Assembly: GCA_905160935.1 (NCBI GenBank)
Contig: CAJHZI010000566.1
Coordinates: 1,221,204-1,285,203 of the forward strand
Reading direction: 5' to 3'
DNA length: 64,000 nt
From: Enchytraeus crypticus
Taxonomy: Eukaryota > Annelida > Clitellata > Enchytraeida > Enchytraeidae
Shown here: piece by piece, positions 56,615 to 58,479 of the stretch
Layout of the letters: every line of letters begins with the position of its first letter
Numbering within the stretch: position 1 is the stretch's first letter
Position numbers and translations under genes: made by a program
The notes under the pieces: generated by a model
The model's database searches: none
What the model saw: the letters and a program-made list of their open reading frames with translations, nothing else
Told to the model about the DNA's origin: nothing

Positions 56615-58474
56615 AGACTATATTACCTCACAGAGGCTCTTTTGTGGTAGCTTTCTTCTTCTTGATCATTTGTTAATTTGCTGGTTAGGTTTGTTTTTGA
56701 GGCTACTATTTGTAACAAGCTTAACAAATATAAGATTTGAGGCTTAAAAGGCCAAGCTCCGATATAGACAGGATGTTGATCCTAGTGACTATGTAACTAT
56801 TGACTACAGAATAGATGTTGATCCTAGTGACTATGTAATTGTTGACTACAGGATAGATGTTGATCCTAGTGACTATGTAATTGTTGACTACAGGATAGAT
56901 GTTGATCCTAGTGACTATGTAATTGTTGACTACAGGATTGACCGGATGTTGATGGACGTTGAGTATCTCAGAGAATTCGTCCACAACAGATCTGAGAGAA
57001 CTCAAGAGAGAGGAAATGTGAGCGGCGAGATCCGACAAGCTCTGTCGATGCTCCCATTTGCTCCATCGGCTCCTGATGAGCATCTCATTTCTAGAGTGTG
57101 AGCTCAGATTCTTTTCTTCTACTCTATTCTGATTTTAAAAATTCGAATTAAAGCTTAGTGTCTGAGGCAATGCAGACTTAGAGGTTCATGATCAAATTGA
57201 TGAAATGGTTCGTTTTGTTTTGTTCATCCTGTTGCTGAATTGGGACTCCTGGTTAAATTATACCTATTTATTTATTTAATCAGTATGTCAGTGAGGTGTT
57301 CCAATCCTGGGCTCGTCCGTCACTGACATCACTTTCAAGTGAGGAAACTGACGTTAACGTTAGCTTTACCAGCTTTTTAATGAAAACTGATATATTGACT
57401 GTTCATTGAGTGCTGCTAATTGTCATAAATTAAGAATCTAGAAAACGTGCCGAGTTCATTTGTTTAGTTCGAAACTAGGACACACACGAGGATATATTAG
57501 TGAGATACGGCAGTTAGATTTCATCACAATTATCCAAACCAAAATAAGCGTTTATTAAATATAAAAATATTTCGTTTTACGCTGATAGAAGTAGGTATAT
57601 ATATATTTTGCATACAACGAATAGCTCTACAACATTTAACAATTTAAAATATTGAATTAAATTCTTTGGATGATGAAACAATTGAATTCTCAGATTTATT
57701 GACTGATTAAGTATTTATTTAAGAAAATTCTAATCGCTCTAACACACTGGCAGTTTCCAAAAGTTTCCAAGTTAAAATTCTTCACACTTCGACTACCTTA
57801 CTCAGTTAAAGCTAGAGCGCACCGTAGCCGATTATAATGATAAACGTCATCTCCATCATCAATCAGTGTAATGTATAGCCGACCTTTTTGTGAATAATTA
57901 CGACTGGATGGAAGATTAAGTGTAGGGCCTATTCCTCATAATCTACTTAGTCTCCTCCTATGAAAATCACAAGCAGTATTCTCTAGTGTGTCGTATATTA
58001 AACCTGCGATCTTAATTTCACTCTTCCTCTTATTTTTGATATATTTAACGAAGGAAATGGGCCTTAAACAAGCATCTGCGCTTCCTGACCCAGTGCGCTG
58101 TTATGTTATGTTATGTTATGCTATGTTATGTTATGTTATGTTATGTTATGTTATGTTATGTCATGTTAGGTGATGTTATGTTAGGTTGCGTTATGCTACG
58201 TTACATTATTTTATGTTTTCTCTTATTTTTGACAATTGAACGCAGTCGGGCGGATAGAGATAAAGAAATAGGTGACATTCACCGGAAGTTATCAAATCTC
58301 GAGGGACAGATGGACGCCATGTTGGATATGATGAAGAAATTGTCTGCAGCCCCTGCCACCACCACCACCCCTCTCACTCGTCAGGGGGTCCCCACCACCA
58401 GGGTCAATGCCTCCCCCGTGGGCATGCACCATATTGAAATTAGAAATTTTGATCACGGTGTTAGCGATTCTTGA
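19689..58474 (+). CDS. TRPM2/TRPM8-clade cation channel gene, 25 exon positions, 5' end missing
   Basis: Predicted tetrameric cation channel of the TRPM family, plasma or organelle membrane. The coding segments total 3769 nt with one S5 exon; all splice phases agree and give 1255 residues plus stop. Domain order (numbered from the first whole codon at 19690): MHR1-2 about 1-290 ([42 protein letters not shown]), MHR3-4 to about 690, S1-S4 about 690-906, S5/pore helix/filter 907-964, outer pore and S6 965-1017, TRP helix from about 1020, C-terminal coiled coil about 1180-1225. Closest by eye to TRPM2 ([33 protein letters not shown]). No NUDT9-H or alpha-kinase domain follows; the reading frame stops at 58474. 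Exons upstream of 19689 (initiator Met, the CxCG part of MHR1) were not found. Four alternative S5 exons are described separately. TRPM family assignment is very secure; TRPM2 versus TRPM8 orthology is inference. Confidence 0.95.
20454..20664 (+). CDS. TRPM exon 2 (MHR1/2)
   Basis: Starts after GAGCAG; begins YVKVS. Contains [18 protein letters not shown] and [12 protein letters not shown], the TRPM nucleotide-binding-fold signature. Donor TCAG|GTATTC. Phase 0 in, 1 out; residues 31-100. The ATG at 20436 lies before the acceptor and is not the start. In TRPM2 the MHR1/2 cleft binds ADP-ribose; whether this protein does is unknown. Confidence 0.93.
21433..21599 (+). CDS. TRPM exon 3 (MHR1/2)
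   Basis: Acceptor TGTGTAG, donor AAAAAT|GTATGA. Reads [20 protein letters not shown] then [18 protein letters not shown], typical TRPM. Phase 1 in, 0 out; residues 101-156. The 5' LTR of a retrotransposon begins at 21641, 41 bases past the exon end. Confidence 0.95.
21827..21834 (+). promoter_or_regulatory. putative LTR TATA box
   Basis: TATATAAG within the 5' LTR, repeated in the 3' LTR near 25253. It is the best core-promoter candidate for the element. No other promoter element was verified. Confidence 0.4.
22210..22765 (+). repeat. LTR-internal minisatellite
   Basis: Tandem units of roughly 90 bases built from GGTCGAGTTCGTCTCTGC, GGGTATTTGCTAAGCGCCTG and GGCTGGTAGTCCACGGC segments, about six copies. 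It creates long frames on both strands that look like repeat artefacts. The 3' LTR has the same array with a different copy number at about 25660-26105. Confidence 0.88.
22954..23616 (+). CDS. LTR-retrotransposon ORF crossing the LTR boundary, unknown function
   Basis: Open frame of about 220 codons beginning in the 5' LTR, passing the LTR end (23406) and primer-binding site, and ending inside the internal region. The protein is hydrophilic, rich in charged residues, Ser and Arg, with no zinc knuckle, protease or RT motif that I can see. It could be a gag-like remnant or a chance frame. The 3' LTR copy keeps the frame to 26794, so about 150 codons have stayed open in both copies. The true start codon is uncertain (ATG at 23044 is an alternative). 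Confidence 0.4.
   Translation: MISQDNADASTTGSGHHITSPREPRISQGSMEENQPSSSKYIEDVEYASTPDSVQRRRCAPGSREPNYEVDKGGWTLAYSVGNEQERPIETDDTRKEVSFEDAAPRFLLTRGTLNKAFDEKAAVSKYCRPSSGSRIRQPLEDEQAARQFATNGVRSGISGYYGRYKPWPAGSNYKIDDDDEVILNYRVHTREHWGHQRSSRRRTGITRDLVAVDEMLRQS
23409..23424 (+). promoter_or_regulatory. primer-binding site of LTR element
   Basis: TGGTGTCAGAAGTGGG two bases after the 5' LTR end. It begins with the TGG that pairs with tRNA 3' CCA and resembles PBS sequences of many LTR elements. The tRNA species was not determined. Confidence 0.8.
24378..24650 (+). repeat. 141-bp tandem duplication in LTR-element interior
   Basis: Two near-identical blocks, each starting TTCGCGAATCTGGGTG (24381 and 24522) and running through TCCGTCATAGTGTTTCACTT. 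No coding capacity recognised. Confidence 0.8.
24917..24971 (+). repeat. poly(A) tract
   Basis: About 55 consecutive A residues inside the LTR element's internal region, about 95 bases before the polypurine tract. Its length may be affected by assembly. Confidence 0.9.
25051..25065 (+). promoter_or_regulatory. polypurine tract of LTR element
   Basis: CAAAGGGGGAGGCTG immediately upstream of the 3' LTR start (25066): the expected plus-strand priming site. Confidence 0.8.
25066..26767 (+). repeat. 3' LTR
   Basis: 1702 bases, near-identical to 21641-23406 apart from minisatellite copy number and a short indel. It ends GCGACA and is followed by target duplication ATACA. It contains the LTR part of the ORF (26300-26794), which terminates just beyond the LTR. 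Confidence 0.9.
26811..26866 (+). repeat. short CpG/GCC-rich tract
   Basis: About 55 bases very rich in GCC/CGC triplets in AT-rich surroundings, 39 bases after the end of the LTR-element target duplication. Function unknown. Confidence 0.6.
27700..28001 (+). repeat. degenerate tandem copies of the exon-28002 splice acceptor region
   Basis: The stretch TCATTTGTTAACAG|AACAACGGCATA at the real acceptor has two diverged upstream copies, whose exon starts correspond to 27720 (acceptor lost, ACAA) and 27855 (acceptor CAG kept). Spacings are 135 and 147 bases, with a shared flank including CCATGCATTAGATTTTAAT. The copies do not encode the downstream exon. Confidence 0.75.
28002..28188 (+). CDS. 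TRPM exon 4 (MHR2)
   Basis: Acceptor GTTAACAG, donor GAAG|GTTTGA. Reads [18 protein letters not shown], then [16 protein letters not shown], then FRAQLEKF. Phase 0 in, 1 out; residues 157-218. It matches TRPM2 'LDSNHSHFILVDDG' closely. The Arg of RAQLEKF lies in the region of TRPM2 ADP-ribose contacts, but one of the two Arg residues usual in TRPM2 (RTRLEKF) is Gln here. Confidence 0.94.
28440..28706 (+). repeat. 12-bp minisatellite
   Basis: About 20 units of AACTAGAGGCAT / AACTAGAGGTAT in the intron after exon 28002-28188. It gives a Met/Pro/Leu/Val frame on the minus strand, a repeat artefact. Confidence 0.95.
28759..28798. other. perfect 16-bp stem-loop
   Basis: TGTACGGTAGAGTTTC pairs perfectly with its complement at 28783-28798 around an 8-base loop. 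It is intronic. Too short for a usual pre-miRNA; possibly the ends of a tiny foldback element. Confidence 0.7.
29120..29340 (+). repeat. intronic module shared with 47528 and 49925
   Basis: Contains GAGGATTTGAGACAGTCTAT, a GAAGAAGAAG tract, then CCAATCACGTTTGCTCTTCT and ACAAAAGCTTT. The same order of blocks precedes the S5 exons at 47829 and 50140, in the same orientation. It could be a dispersed element or a co-duplicated intron segment. Confidence 0.8.
29396..29561 (+). CDS. TRPM exon 5 (MHR2)
   Basis: The acceptor CACAG at 29391-29395 is the one that keeps frame (phase 1 in); the later CAG at 29415 would not. Contains [15 protein letters not shown] and [17 protein letters not shown]. The Arg of EGSGR corresponds to a basic residue implicated in TRPM2 ligand binding. 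Donor AACAG|GTGAGC. Phase 2 out; residues 219-273. Confidence 0.93.
29619..29944 (+). repeat. (ATC)n microsatellite, about 325 bp
   Basis: Almost pure CAT/ATC triplets with scattered CAC, beginning 58 bases after the exon donor. It yields poly-His, poly-Asp and poly-Met frames that are not genes. Confidence 0.97.
30194..30249 (+). repeat. SINE-1 fragment
   Basis: Carries the family tail CGAGTGAGGAAACTGACG...ACCAGCTTT without the tRNA-like head. Confidence 0.75.
30448..30598 (+). CDS. TRPM exon 6 (MHR2/3 linker)
   Basis: Acceptor GATCTAG, donor AATCTG|GTAGGA. Helical, charged sequence ([30 protein letters not shown]), equivalent to the TRPM2 segment before 'LLTVFREG'. Phase 2 in, 0 out; residues 274-324. 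Confidence 0.86.
31200..31275 (+). CDS. TRPM exon 7 (MHR3), weak donor
   Basis: Acceptor GATGACAG. Reads [20 protein letters not shown], matching TRPM 'ITVFR...QDVDVAILQALLK'. The only in-frame donor is AAAG|GTTCCT, far from consensus; LINE 3'-end sequence (CTCTCTC...AGTGCACTGCC) begins within a few bases of it. Phase 0 in, 1 out; residues 325-349. Confidence 0.85.
31279..32035 (-). mobile_element. LINE fragment (3' half of RT ORF), degenerate
   Basis: On the minus strand, broken frames show [20 protein letters not shown] and, further in, text resembling SFKYLGHTI of non-LTR reverse transcriptase C-termini. The 3' end (TAGTGCACTGCC / GGTCCATGGTATA in plus reading) recurs at 38190, 40296 and 44203. 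Many stops and frameshifts; inactive. Confidence 0.75.
32832..32938 (+). CDS. TRPM exon 8 (MHR3)
   Basis: Acceptor TATTGCAG, donor TGGCGG|GTGAGT. Reads [20 protein letters not shown], the conserved TRPM 'LALAWNRVDIAR' motif. Phase 1 in, 0 out; residues 350-385. Confidence 0.95.
32979..33061 (-). repeat. SINE-1 copy, internally deleted
   Basis: GTTAACGTCAGTTTCCTCAC tail and CCACGGTCGA...CTTACCGACAT head, lacking the B-box part. 41 bases after exon 8. Confidence 0.8.
33115..33252 (-). repeat. SINE-1, near full length
   Basis: Reverse complement reads a tRNA-like head (GGAGCCAGTGGCGATGTCGG), a B-box-like GGTTCAAATCC and a tail ending GAGGAAACTGACGTT. A tRNA-derived SINE; several copies occur in this window. 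Confidence 0.88.
33936..34495 (+). repeat. tandem GGGGACGTCCCTGACAT...(TTA)n units
   Basis: Four units of about 155 bases, each GGGGACGTCCCTGACATCAT, GGAAACGGACGTTAAACCTT, then (TTA)n. The last microsatellite runs into the acceptor of exon 34518. Single copies also occur at 45295 and 55767. Confidence 0.85.
34518..34652 (+). CDS. TRPM exon 9 (MHR3)
   Basis: Acceptor TTCTTGCAG, donor CACGAT|GTAAGA. Reads [20 protein letters not shown] then [14 protein letters not shown], matching TRPM 'PEFVKLFLENG...FVT'. Exactly 45 codons, phase 0/0; residues 386-430. Confidence 0.95.
34909..35011 (-). repeat. SINE-1, truncated
   Basis: Same family as 33115-33252; the head is cut off by an AT-rich repeat. 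Confidence 0.8.
35340..36102 (+). pseudogene. retroelement C-terminal ORF fragment with one nonsense codon
   Basis: One continuous frame interrupted only by TGA at 35752-35754, where related proteins usually have Trp (CIS*DVTVTD). Motifs: Cys/His cluster ([15 protein letters not shown]), RPDG ... AEGKCIS*DVTV resembling a PD-(D/E)xK nuclease-like arrangement, then [15 protein letters not shown] and [11 protein letters not shown]. Similar tails end RT-like ORFs in many invertebrate genomes (recalled, not searched). Truncated at its 5' end, intronic, same strand as the channel gene. Confidence 0.7.
36403..36468 (+). CDS. TRPM exon 10 (MHR3/4)
   Basis: Acceptor GCAATACAG, donor GTTATG|GTAAGC. 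22 codons, phase 0/0 ([18 protein letters not shown]), residues 431-452. Low conservation, placed by phase and position. Confidence 0.8.
36780..37222 (+). repeat. tandem copies of the exon-37223 acceptor region
   Basis: About four diverged units of 110-130 bases, each with AACATTAA...TTGCTTGTTTAGCATAGTTA and a GGTTGTGCG-like end. The last unit runs into the acceptor GATCGACTCAG of the next exon. Confidence 0.75.
37223..37316 (+). CDS. TRPM exon 11 (MHR4)
   Basis: Acceptor CGACTCAG (poor pyrimidine tract), donor CAAG|GTCAGC. Reads [20 protein letters not shown], similar in place to TRPM2 'HHVAQVLRELLGD'. Phase 0 in, 1 out; residues 453-483. An (AATC)n tract begins a few bases after the donor. 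Confidence 0.83.
37619..37665 (-). repeat. LINE 3'-UTR fragment
   Basis: TTTAACGTCAAGGTCAGAAG and GACTTCTCTTCAAGACG are the reverse complement of the 3' end of the LINE at 8228-9193; another fragment lies at about 1460-1505. Confidence 0.65.
37765..38070 (+). repeat. about 42-bp minisatellite
   Basis: Seven or so units with GTGCTCCAAACAGTCCTGGG and CTCTAGACCAGAGTGATCC. It produces a repetitive minus-strand frame that I do not call as a gene. Confidence 0.92.
38190..38470 (-). mobile_element. LINE 3'-end fragment
   Basis: The minus-strand frame reads [20 protein letters not shown] and [20 protein letters not shown], the conserved C-terminus of RTE/Ingi-type reverse transcriptase ORFs. 5'-truncated; ends at a (TA)n tract. 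Confidence 0.85.
38471..38532 (+). repeat. (TA)n microsatellite
   Basis: About 30 TA units ending 29 bases before the next exon. Confidence 0.97.
38562..38675 (+). CDS. TRPM exon 12 (variable linker)
   Basis: Acceptor TTGCTCAG, donor AGCAG|GTAACT. Polar, acidic linker ([20 protein letters not shown]). Phase 1/1; residues 484-521. Called on phase, splice sites and position, as TRPM proteins vary here. Confidence 0.8.
38690..38747 (+). repeat. (AAT)n microsatellite
   Basis: Triplet repeat starting 15 bases after the exon donor. Similar tracts lie at 39635-39675 and 46509-46580. Confidence 0.97.
39911..40012 (-). repeat. SINE-1, truncated
   Basis: CTAATATTAACGTCAGTTTC tail and GGGCGAGCCGGGGATTTGAA B-box side; the head is missing. 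Confidence 0.8.
40296..40560 (-). mobile_element. LINE/SINE 3'-end fragment
   Basis: TAGTGCACTGCCTACTGGCA...AACGCCTCCACT followed by GATGAGGTGGGCCCCCAATG and GGGGCGTCATTCCCTGAGAA. The same two-block order occurs at 1771-1990 and 44203-44460, so this is a defined repeat subfamily. Confidence 0.8.
40598..40787 (+). CDS. TRPM exon 13 (MHR4)
   Basis: Acceptor GTCGACAG, donor CCAG|GTGAGT. After an acidic linker it reads [20 protein letters not shown] then DHIGCALTA, equivalent to TRPM2 'DLLIWAIVQNRRELAGIIW'. Phase 1 in, 2 out; residues 522-584. Confidence 0.94.
40857..40926 (+). repeat. LINE 3'-end fragment, plus orientation
   Basis: GAAGAGTGGAGGCGTTATAT...CCATGGACCTGCCAGTAGGC: the reverse complement of the repeat at 40296, making a local inverted pair flanking exon 13. 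Confidence 0.8.
41058..41138 (+). CDS. TRPM exon 14 (MHR4)
   Basis: Acceptor TATGTGCAG, donor CCCA|GTTAGT. Reads [20 protein letters not shown], as TRPM2 'KILKELSKEEEDTDSSEEMLALAEE'. Phase 2/2; residues 585-611. Confidence 0.9.
41455..41870 (+). repeat. about 23-bp minisatellite
   Basis: Units CAAATAACAAGCTGTGGGTC with related variants across roughly 400 bases of intron. Repetitive frames on the minus strand are artefacts. Confidence 0.9.
42257..42482 (+). CDS. TRPM exon 15 (MHR4 to pre-S1)
   Basis: Acceptor GTTCACAG, donor GATC|GTCAGT. Reads [20 protein letters not shown] and [19 protein letters not shown], as TRPM 'YEHRAIGVFTECYRKDEERA...FVSHGGIQ'. Phase 2 in, 0 out; residues 612-687. Confidence 0.94.
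43003..43205 (+). repeat. 19-bp minisatellite with terminal inversion
   Basis: About ten units of GTACAGAGTGTACTGTGTA; the last stretch (GTACTACACAGTAGTACATT) reads as the reverse complement, so the end can fold back. Confidence 0.9.
43340..43385 (+). repeat. (TA)n microsatellite
   Basis: AT dinucleotide tract ending about 40 bases before the next exon. Confidence 0.95.
43426..43674 (+). CDS. TRPM exon 16 (pre-S1 helices)
   Basis: Acceptor TTACTATAG, donor CATACG|GTTGGC (weak). Hydrophobic [17 protein letters not shown], a Lys/Arg-rich loop ([16 protein letters not shown]), then [15 protein letters not shown], the TRPM 'FYTAPVVKF' motif before S1. Phase 0/0; residues 688-770. Confidence 0.94.
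43846..43920 (+). repeat. SINE-1, 5'-truncated
   Basis: GGTTCAAATCCTGGTCTCGC B-box part and CCCGTCACTGACATCGCTTT body, 60 bases before exon 17. Confidence 0.82.
43981..44133 (+). CDS. TRPM exon 17 (S1-S2)
   Basis: Acceptor ATGTTTACAG, donor AGACAG|GTCTGC. S1 is [16 protein letters not shown]2 ends [18 protein letters not shown]. Glu818 and Gln821 of EELRQ match the S2 Ca2+-site residues of TRPM2/4/8. 51 codons, phase 0/0; residues 771-821. Confidence 0.95.
44203..44460 (-). mobile_element. LINE/SINE 3'-end fragment
   Basis: Third copy of the TAGTGCACTGCC-type plus GGGGCGTCATTCCCTGAGAA repeat (see 40296), 70 bases after exon 17. Confidence 0.8.
44460..44735 (+). repeat. 18-bp minisatellite
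   Basis: About 15 units of CCAAACTATCCTGTTTAC, apparently expanded from the CAATCCTGTTTACCC end of the adjacent repeat. Confidence 0.93.
45180..45360. repeat. inverted pair of GGAAACGGACGTTAAAC repeats
   Basis: TTTAACGTCCTTTTCCTCAT at about 45187 is inverted relative to GAGGAAACGGACGTTAAACC at 45319, with TAA/TTA triplets at the outer ends. It can form a long hairpin in the intron before exon 18. Confidence 0.8.
45470..45670 (+). CDS. TRPM exon 18 (S2-S3 linker, S3, S4 start)
   Basis: Acceptor CTCTGTAG, donor CTTCAG|GTGCGT. No in-frame ATG start, so it is easily missed. Reads [20 protein letters not shown] then [19 protein letters not shown]-like S4 start YYIRFLQ. Asn843 and Asp846 in WNRFD match S3 Ca2+-site residues of TRPM2/4/8. 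67 codons, phase 0/0; residues 822-888. Confidence 0.95.
45909..46095 (+). repeat. SINE-2 (second tRNA-like family)
   Basis: Contains GTGGGTTCGATTCTCAGCCG (B-box-like) and TCTGAGAGTAAAATCTCGGA...ATTCACTGGACTGGT. Related minus-strand copies at 59530-59625 and 61154-61352, and a fragment near 40930-40995. Confidence 0.8.
46809..46862 (+). CDS. TRPM exon 19 (S4 / S4-S5 linker)
   Basis: Acceptor GATATTTCAG, donor CAAATG|GTTAGT. 18 codons: [18 protein letters not shown], matching TRPM2 'IFTISKTLGPKIIIVKRM'. Phase 0/0; residues 889-906. It must join to one of the four S5 exons. Confidence 0.95.
47528..47785 (+). repeat. shared intronic module upstream of S5 exon a
   Basis: Same blocks as 29120-29340 and 49925-50100 (GAGGATTTGAGACAGTCTAT, GAAGAAGAAG, CCAATCACGTTTGCTCTTCT), here interrupted by a (TA)n tract at 47671-47728. 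Confidence 0.82.
47829..48003 (+). CDS. TRPM exon 20a: S5/pore, alternative copy a (Gln filter)
   Basis: 175 bp, acceptor CCTTGCAG, donor CAAG|GTAATG, phase 0 in, 1 out. S5 [20 protein letters not shown], then pore helix [19 protein letters not shown]. Filter codon CAG (Gln957) at 47979-47981. It corresponds to TRPM2 'KDVFFFLFLLAVWVVSFGVAKQ...FGQ'. It differs from copy c at 8 of 58 residues. Residues 907-964. Confidence 0.94.
48302..48493 (+). repeat. 18-bp minisatellite between S5 exons a and b
   Basis: Units CCGATTAGACCGGTACAA, about seven copies near 48365-48480, in the 836-base intron after copy a. The frame (IRPVQP repeats) is an artefact. Confidence 0.85.
48840..49014 (+). CDS. TRPM exon 20b: S5/pore, alternative copy b (Gln filter)
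   Basis: 175 bp, acceptor CTTGCACAG, donor CAAG|GTATCA, same phases as the other copies. Reads [20 protein letters not shown] ... [16 protein letters not shown]. Filter codon CAA (Gln) at 48990-48992. More diverged from copy a than copy c is. Confidence 0.94.
49015..49240 (+). repeat. 28-bp minisatellite starting at the donor of exon 20b
   Basis: About eight units of TATCACTAGAGATCAAGTGT(TCAGTTGA). The first unit begins at the donor itself (GTATCACTAGAGATCA), so the array grew from the exon-intron junction. Confidence 0.9.
49601..49727 (+). repeat. (TA)n microsatellites
   Basis: Two long TA tracts separated by CTTATACGTATATATACATG. Hydrophobic/Tyr-rich frames here are artefacts. Confidence 0.97.
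49925..50100 (+). repeat. shared intronic module upstream of S5 exon c
   Basis: Third copy of the module at 29120 and 47528. Between here and the exon the sequence stays nearly identical to that before exon 20a (GTGTAGAGCTG..TTCTGACAG), so copies a and c were duplicated with intron flank. Confidence 0.85.
50140..50314 (+). CDS. TRPM exon 20c: S5/pore, alternative copy c (Glu filter)
   Basis: 175 bp, acceptor CCTTGCAG, donor CAAG|GTATTG. Reads [20 protein letters not shown] ... [16 protein letters not shown]. Filter codon GAA (Glu) at 50290-50292, versus CAG in its close sister copy a. Confidence 0.94.
51115..51289 (+). CDS. TRPM exon 20d: S5/pore, alternative copy d (Glu filter)
   Basis: 175 bp, acceptor CATTCCTTAG, donor GCAG|GGTCTG read as CAG G|GTCTGT. 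Most diverged copy: [20 protein letters not shown] ... [16 protein letters not shown]. Filter codon GAA (Glu) at 51265-51267. Same length and phases as the others. Confidence 0.93.
52124..52255 (+). repeat. 42-bp tandem triplication
   Basis: Three units of TGATTAATTTAGTGAATGTT and AATTATTTTAACTTGTATATC in the intron before exon 21. Confidence 0.9.
52784..52979 (+). repeat. 75-bp triplication of the exon-21 acceptor
   Basis: Three units with period exactly 75: AAATTAGAAGCTGTAAAYAA ... (C/T)AG|GAGACGTACCGG. Exon-start equivalents lie at 52830, 52905 and 52980. Only the last continues into coding sequence; in the first two CCGG is followed by TTTAA, an in-frame stop (GDVPV*). Confidence 0.95.
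52980..53139 (+). CDS. TRPM exon 21 (outer pore loop, S6)
   Basis: Acceptor CATTGCAG, donor TTCAG|GTAAGC. Reads [20 protein letters not shown], then CPENSW, S6 [15 protein letters not shown] (TRPM 'TNILLLNLLIAMF'). Cys970 and Cys987 likely form the conserved outer-pore disulfide; Asn973-Ala-Thr is a glycosylation sequon. Phase 1 in, 2 out; residues 965-1017. Confidence 0.95.
53858..54048 (+). CDS. TRPM exon 22 (TRP helix)
   Basis: Acceptor ATTTTTAG, donor TTCA|GTGAGT. Reads [40 protein letters not shown], then a basic end ([14 protein letters not shown]). Matches TRPM 'YTFQQVQEHTDQIWKFQRHDLIEEY'. Phase 2 in, 1 out; residues 1018-1081. Confidence 0.95.
54063..54345 (+). repeat. about 70-bp minisatellite just after exon 22 donor
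   Basis: Four to five units of CATGTTGCTTCAAGAATCAC and GATAAGATCTGTTTGTATTT beginning 15 bases into the intron. Its repetitive frame (CCFKNHLDK) is an artefact. Confidence 0.9.
55290..55408 (+). repeat. (TTA)n microsatellites before exon 23
   Basis: Two TTA/ATT tracts separated by a short AACCCGGTGTAAAGATCC segment. The second ends 30 bases before the acceptor. Confidence 0.95.
55439..55571 (+). CDS. TRPM exon 23 (C-terminal domain)
   Basis: Acceptor CTACCACAG, donor CAAAG|GTCAGT. Reads [40 protein letters not shown]. Equivalent to the TRPM2 stretch 'EQKIEDISNKVDAM'. Phase 1 in, 2 out; residues 1082-1125. Confidence 0.9.
55846..55920 (+). repeat. tRNA-like SINE fragment (third family)
   Basis: GGATGACCAAATGGATTGCG (A-box-like) and GGTTTGAATCCC (B box). 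A related head lies at 11522-11556. Not a functional tRNA: no acceptor stem pairing seen. Confidence 0.65.
56433..56614 (+). repeat. (CT)n microsatellite
   Basis: Long CT/CTGT tract ending CTACAG at 56611-56616, which forms an excellent polypyrimidine tract plus 3' splice site. Confidence 0.96.
56617..56646 (+). CDS. possible 30-bp cassette micro-exon
   Basis: Flanked by CTCTCTACAG and TTTGTG|GTAGCT. 30 bases with phase 2 entry and exit would insert LYYLTEALL plus a split codon between exons 23 and 24 without changing frame. No homology support; a splice-site-only guess. Confidence 0.25.
56810..57097 (+). CDS. TRPM exon 24 with nested acceptors (56810, 56852, 56894, 56936)
   Basis: The minimal exon 56936-57097 begins after TGACTACAG and reads [20 protein letters not shown] then [20 protein letters not shown]. 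Donor AGAGT|GTGAGC. Upstream, a 42-bp unit containing the same TGACTACAG acceptor is repeated. Each acceptor has the correct phase 2 and the intervening frame is open ([14 protein letters not shown]), so starts at 56894, 56852 or 56810 would add 14, 28 or 42 residues. Residues 1126-1179 in the minimal form. Which acceptor is used is unknown. Confidence 0.88.
57281..57379 (+). repeat. SINE-1, 5'-truncated
   Basis: GGTGTTCCAATCCTGGGCTC B-box part, then GAGGAAACTGACGTTAACGT and ACCAGCTTTT. Lies in the last intron. Confidence 0.85.
58098..58196 (+). repeat. (TTATG)n pentanucleotide tract
   Basis: About 18 units of GTTAT/TTATG with drift, 50 bases before the last exon acceptor. ATGs in it create a false upstream start. 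Confidence 0.95.
58246..58474 (+). CDS. TRPM last coding exon (coiled coil, stop)
   Basis: Acceptor GAACGCAG. Reads [40 protein letters not shown], then a Thr/Pro-rich tail ending DHGVSDS and TGA. The heptad-like segment corresponds to the TRPM tetramerisation coiled coil ('MEQRLASLEEQVAQ' in TRPM2). No NUDT9-H domain follows. Phase 2 in; residues 1180-1255. Confidence 0.93.
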
Positions 58475-58479
58475 GACTA

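Noticed and set aside
57095-57103. TGA at 57101 region as the channel's stop (reading ...ISRV*)
   Set aside because: The strong donor GTGAGC at 57098 and a phase-2 match to exon 58246, which encodes the expected coiled coil, argue for splicing. A minor read-through form ending there remains possible.
58103-58245. Start codon of the C-terminal exon frame in the TTATG repeat
   Set aside because: The repeat is intronic; the acceptor GAACGCAG at 58245 and phase 2 match with exon 24 define the exon.
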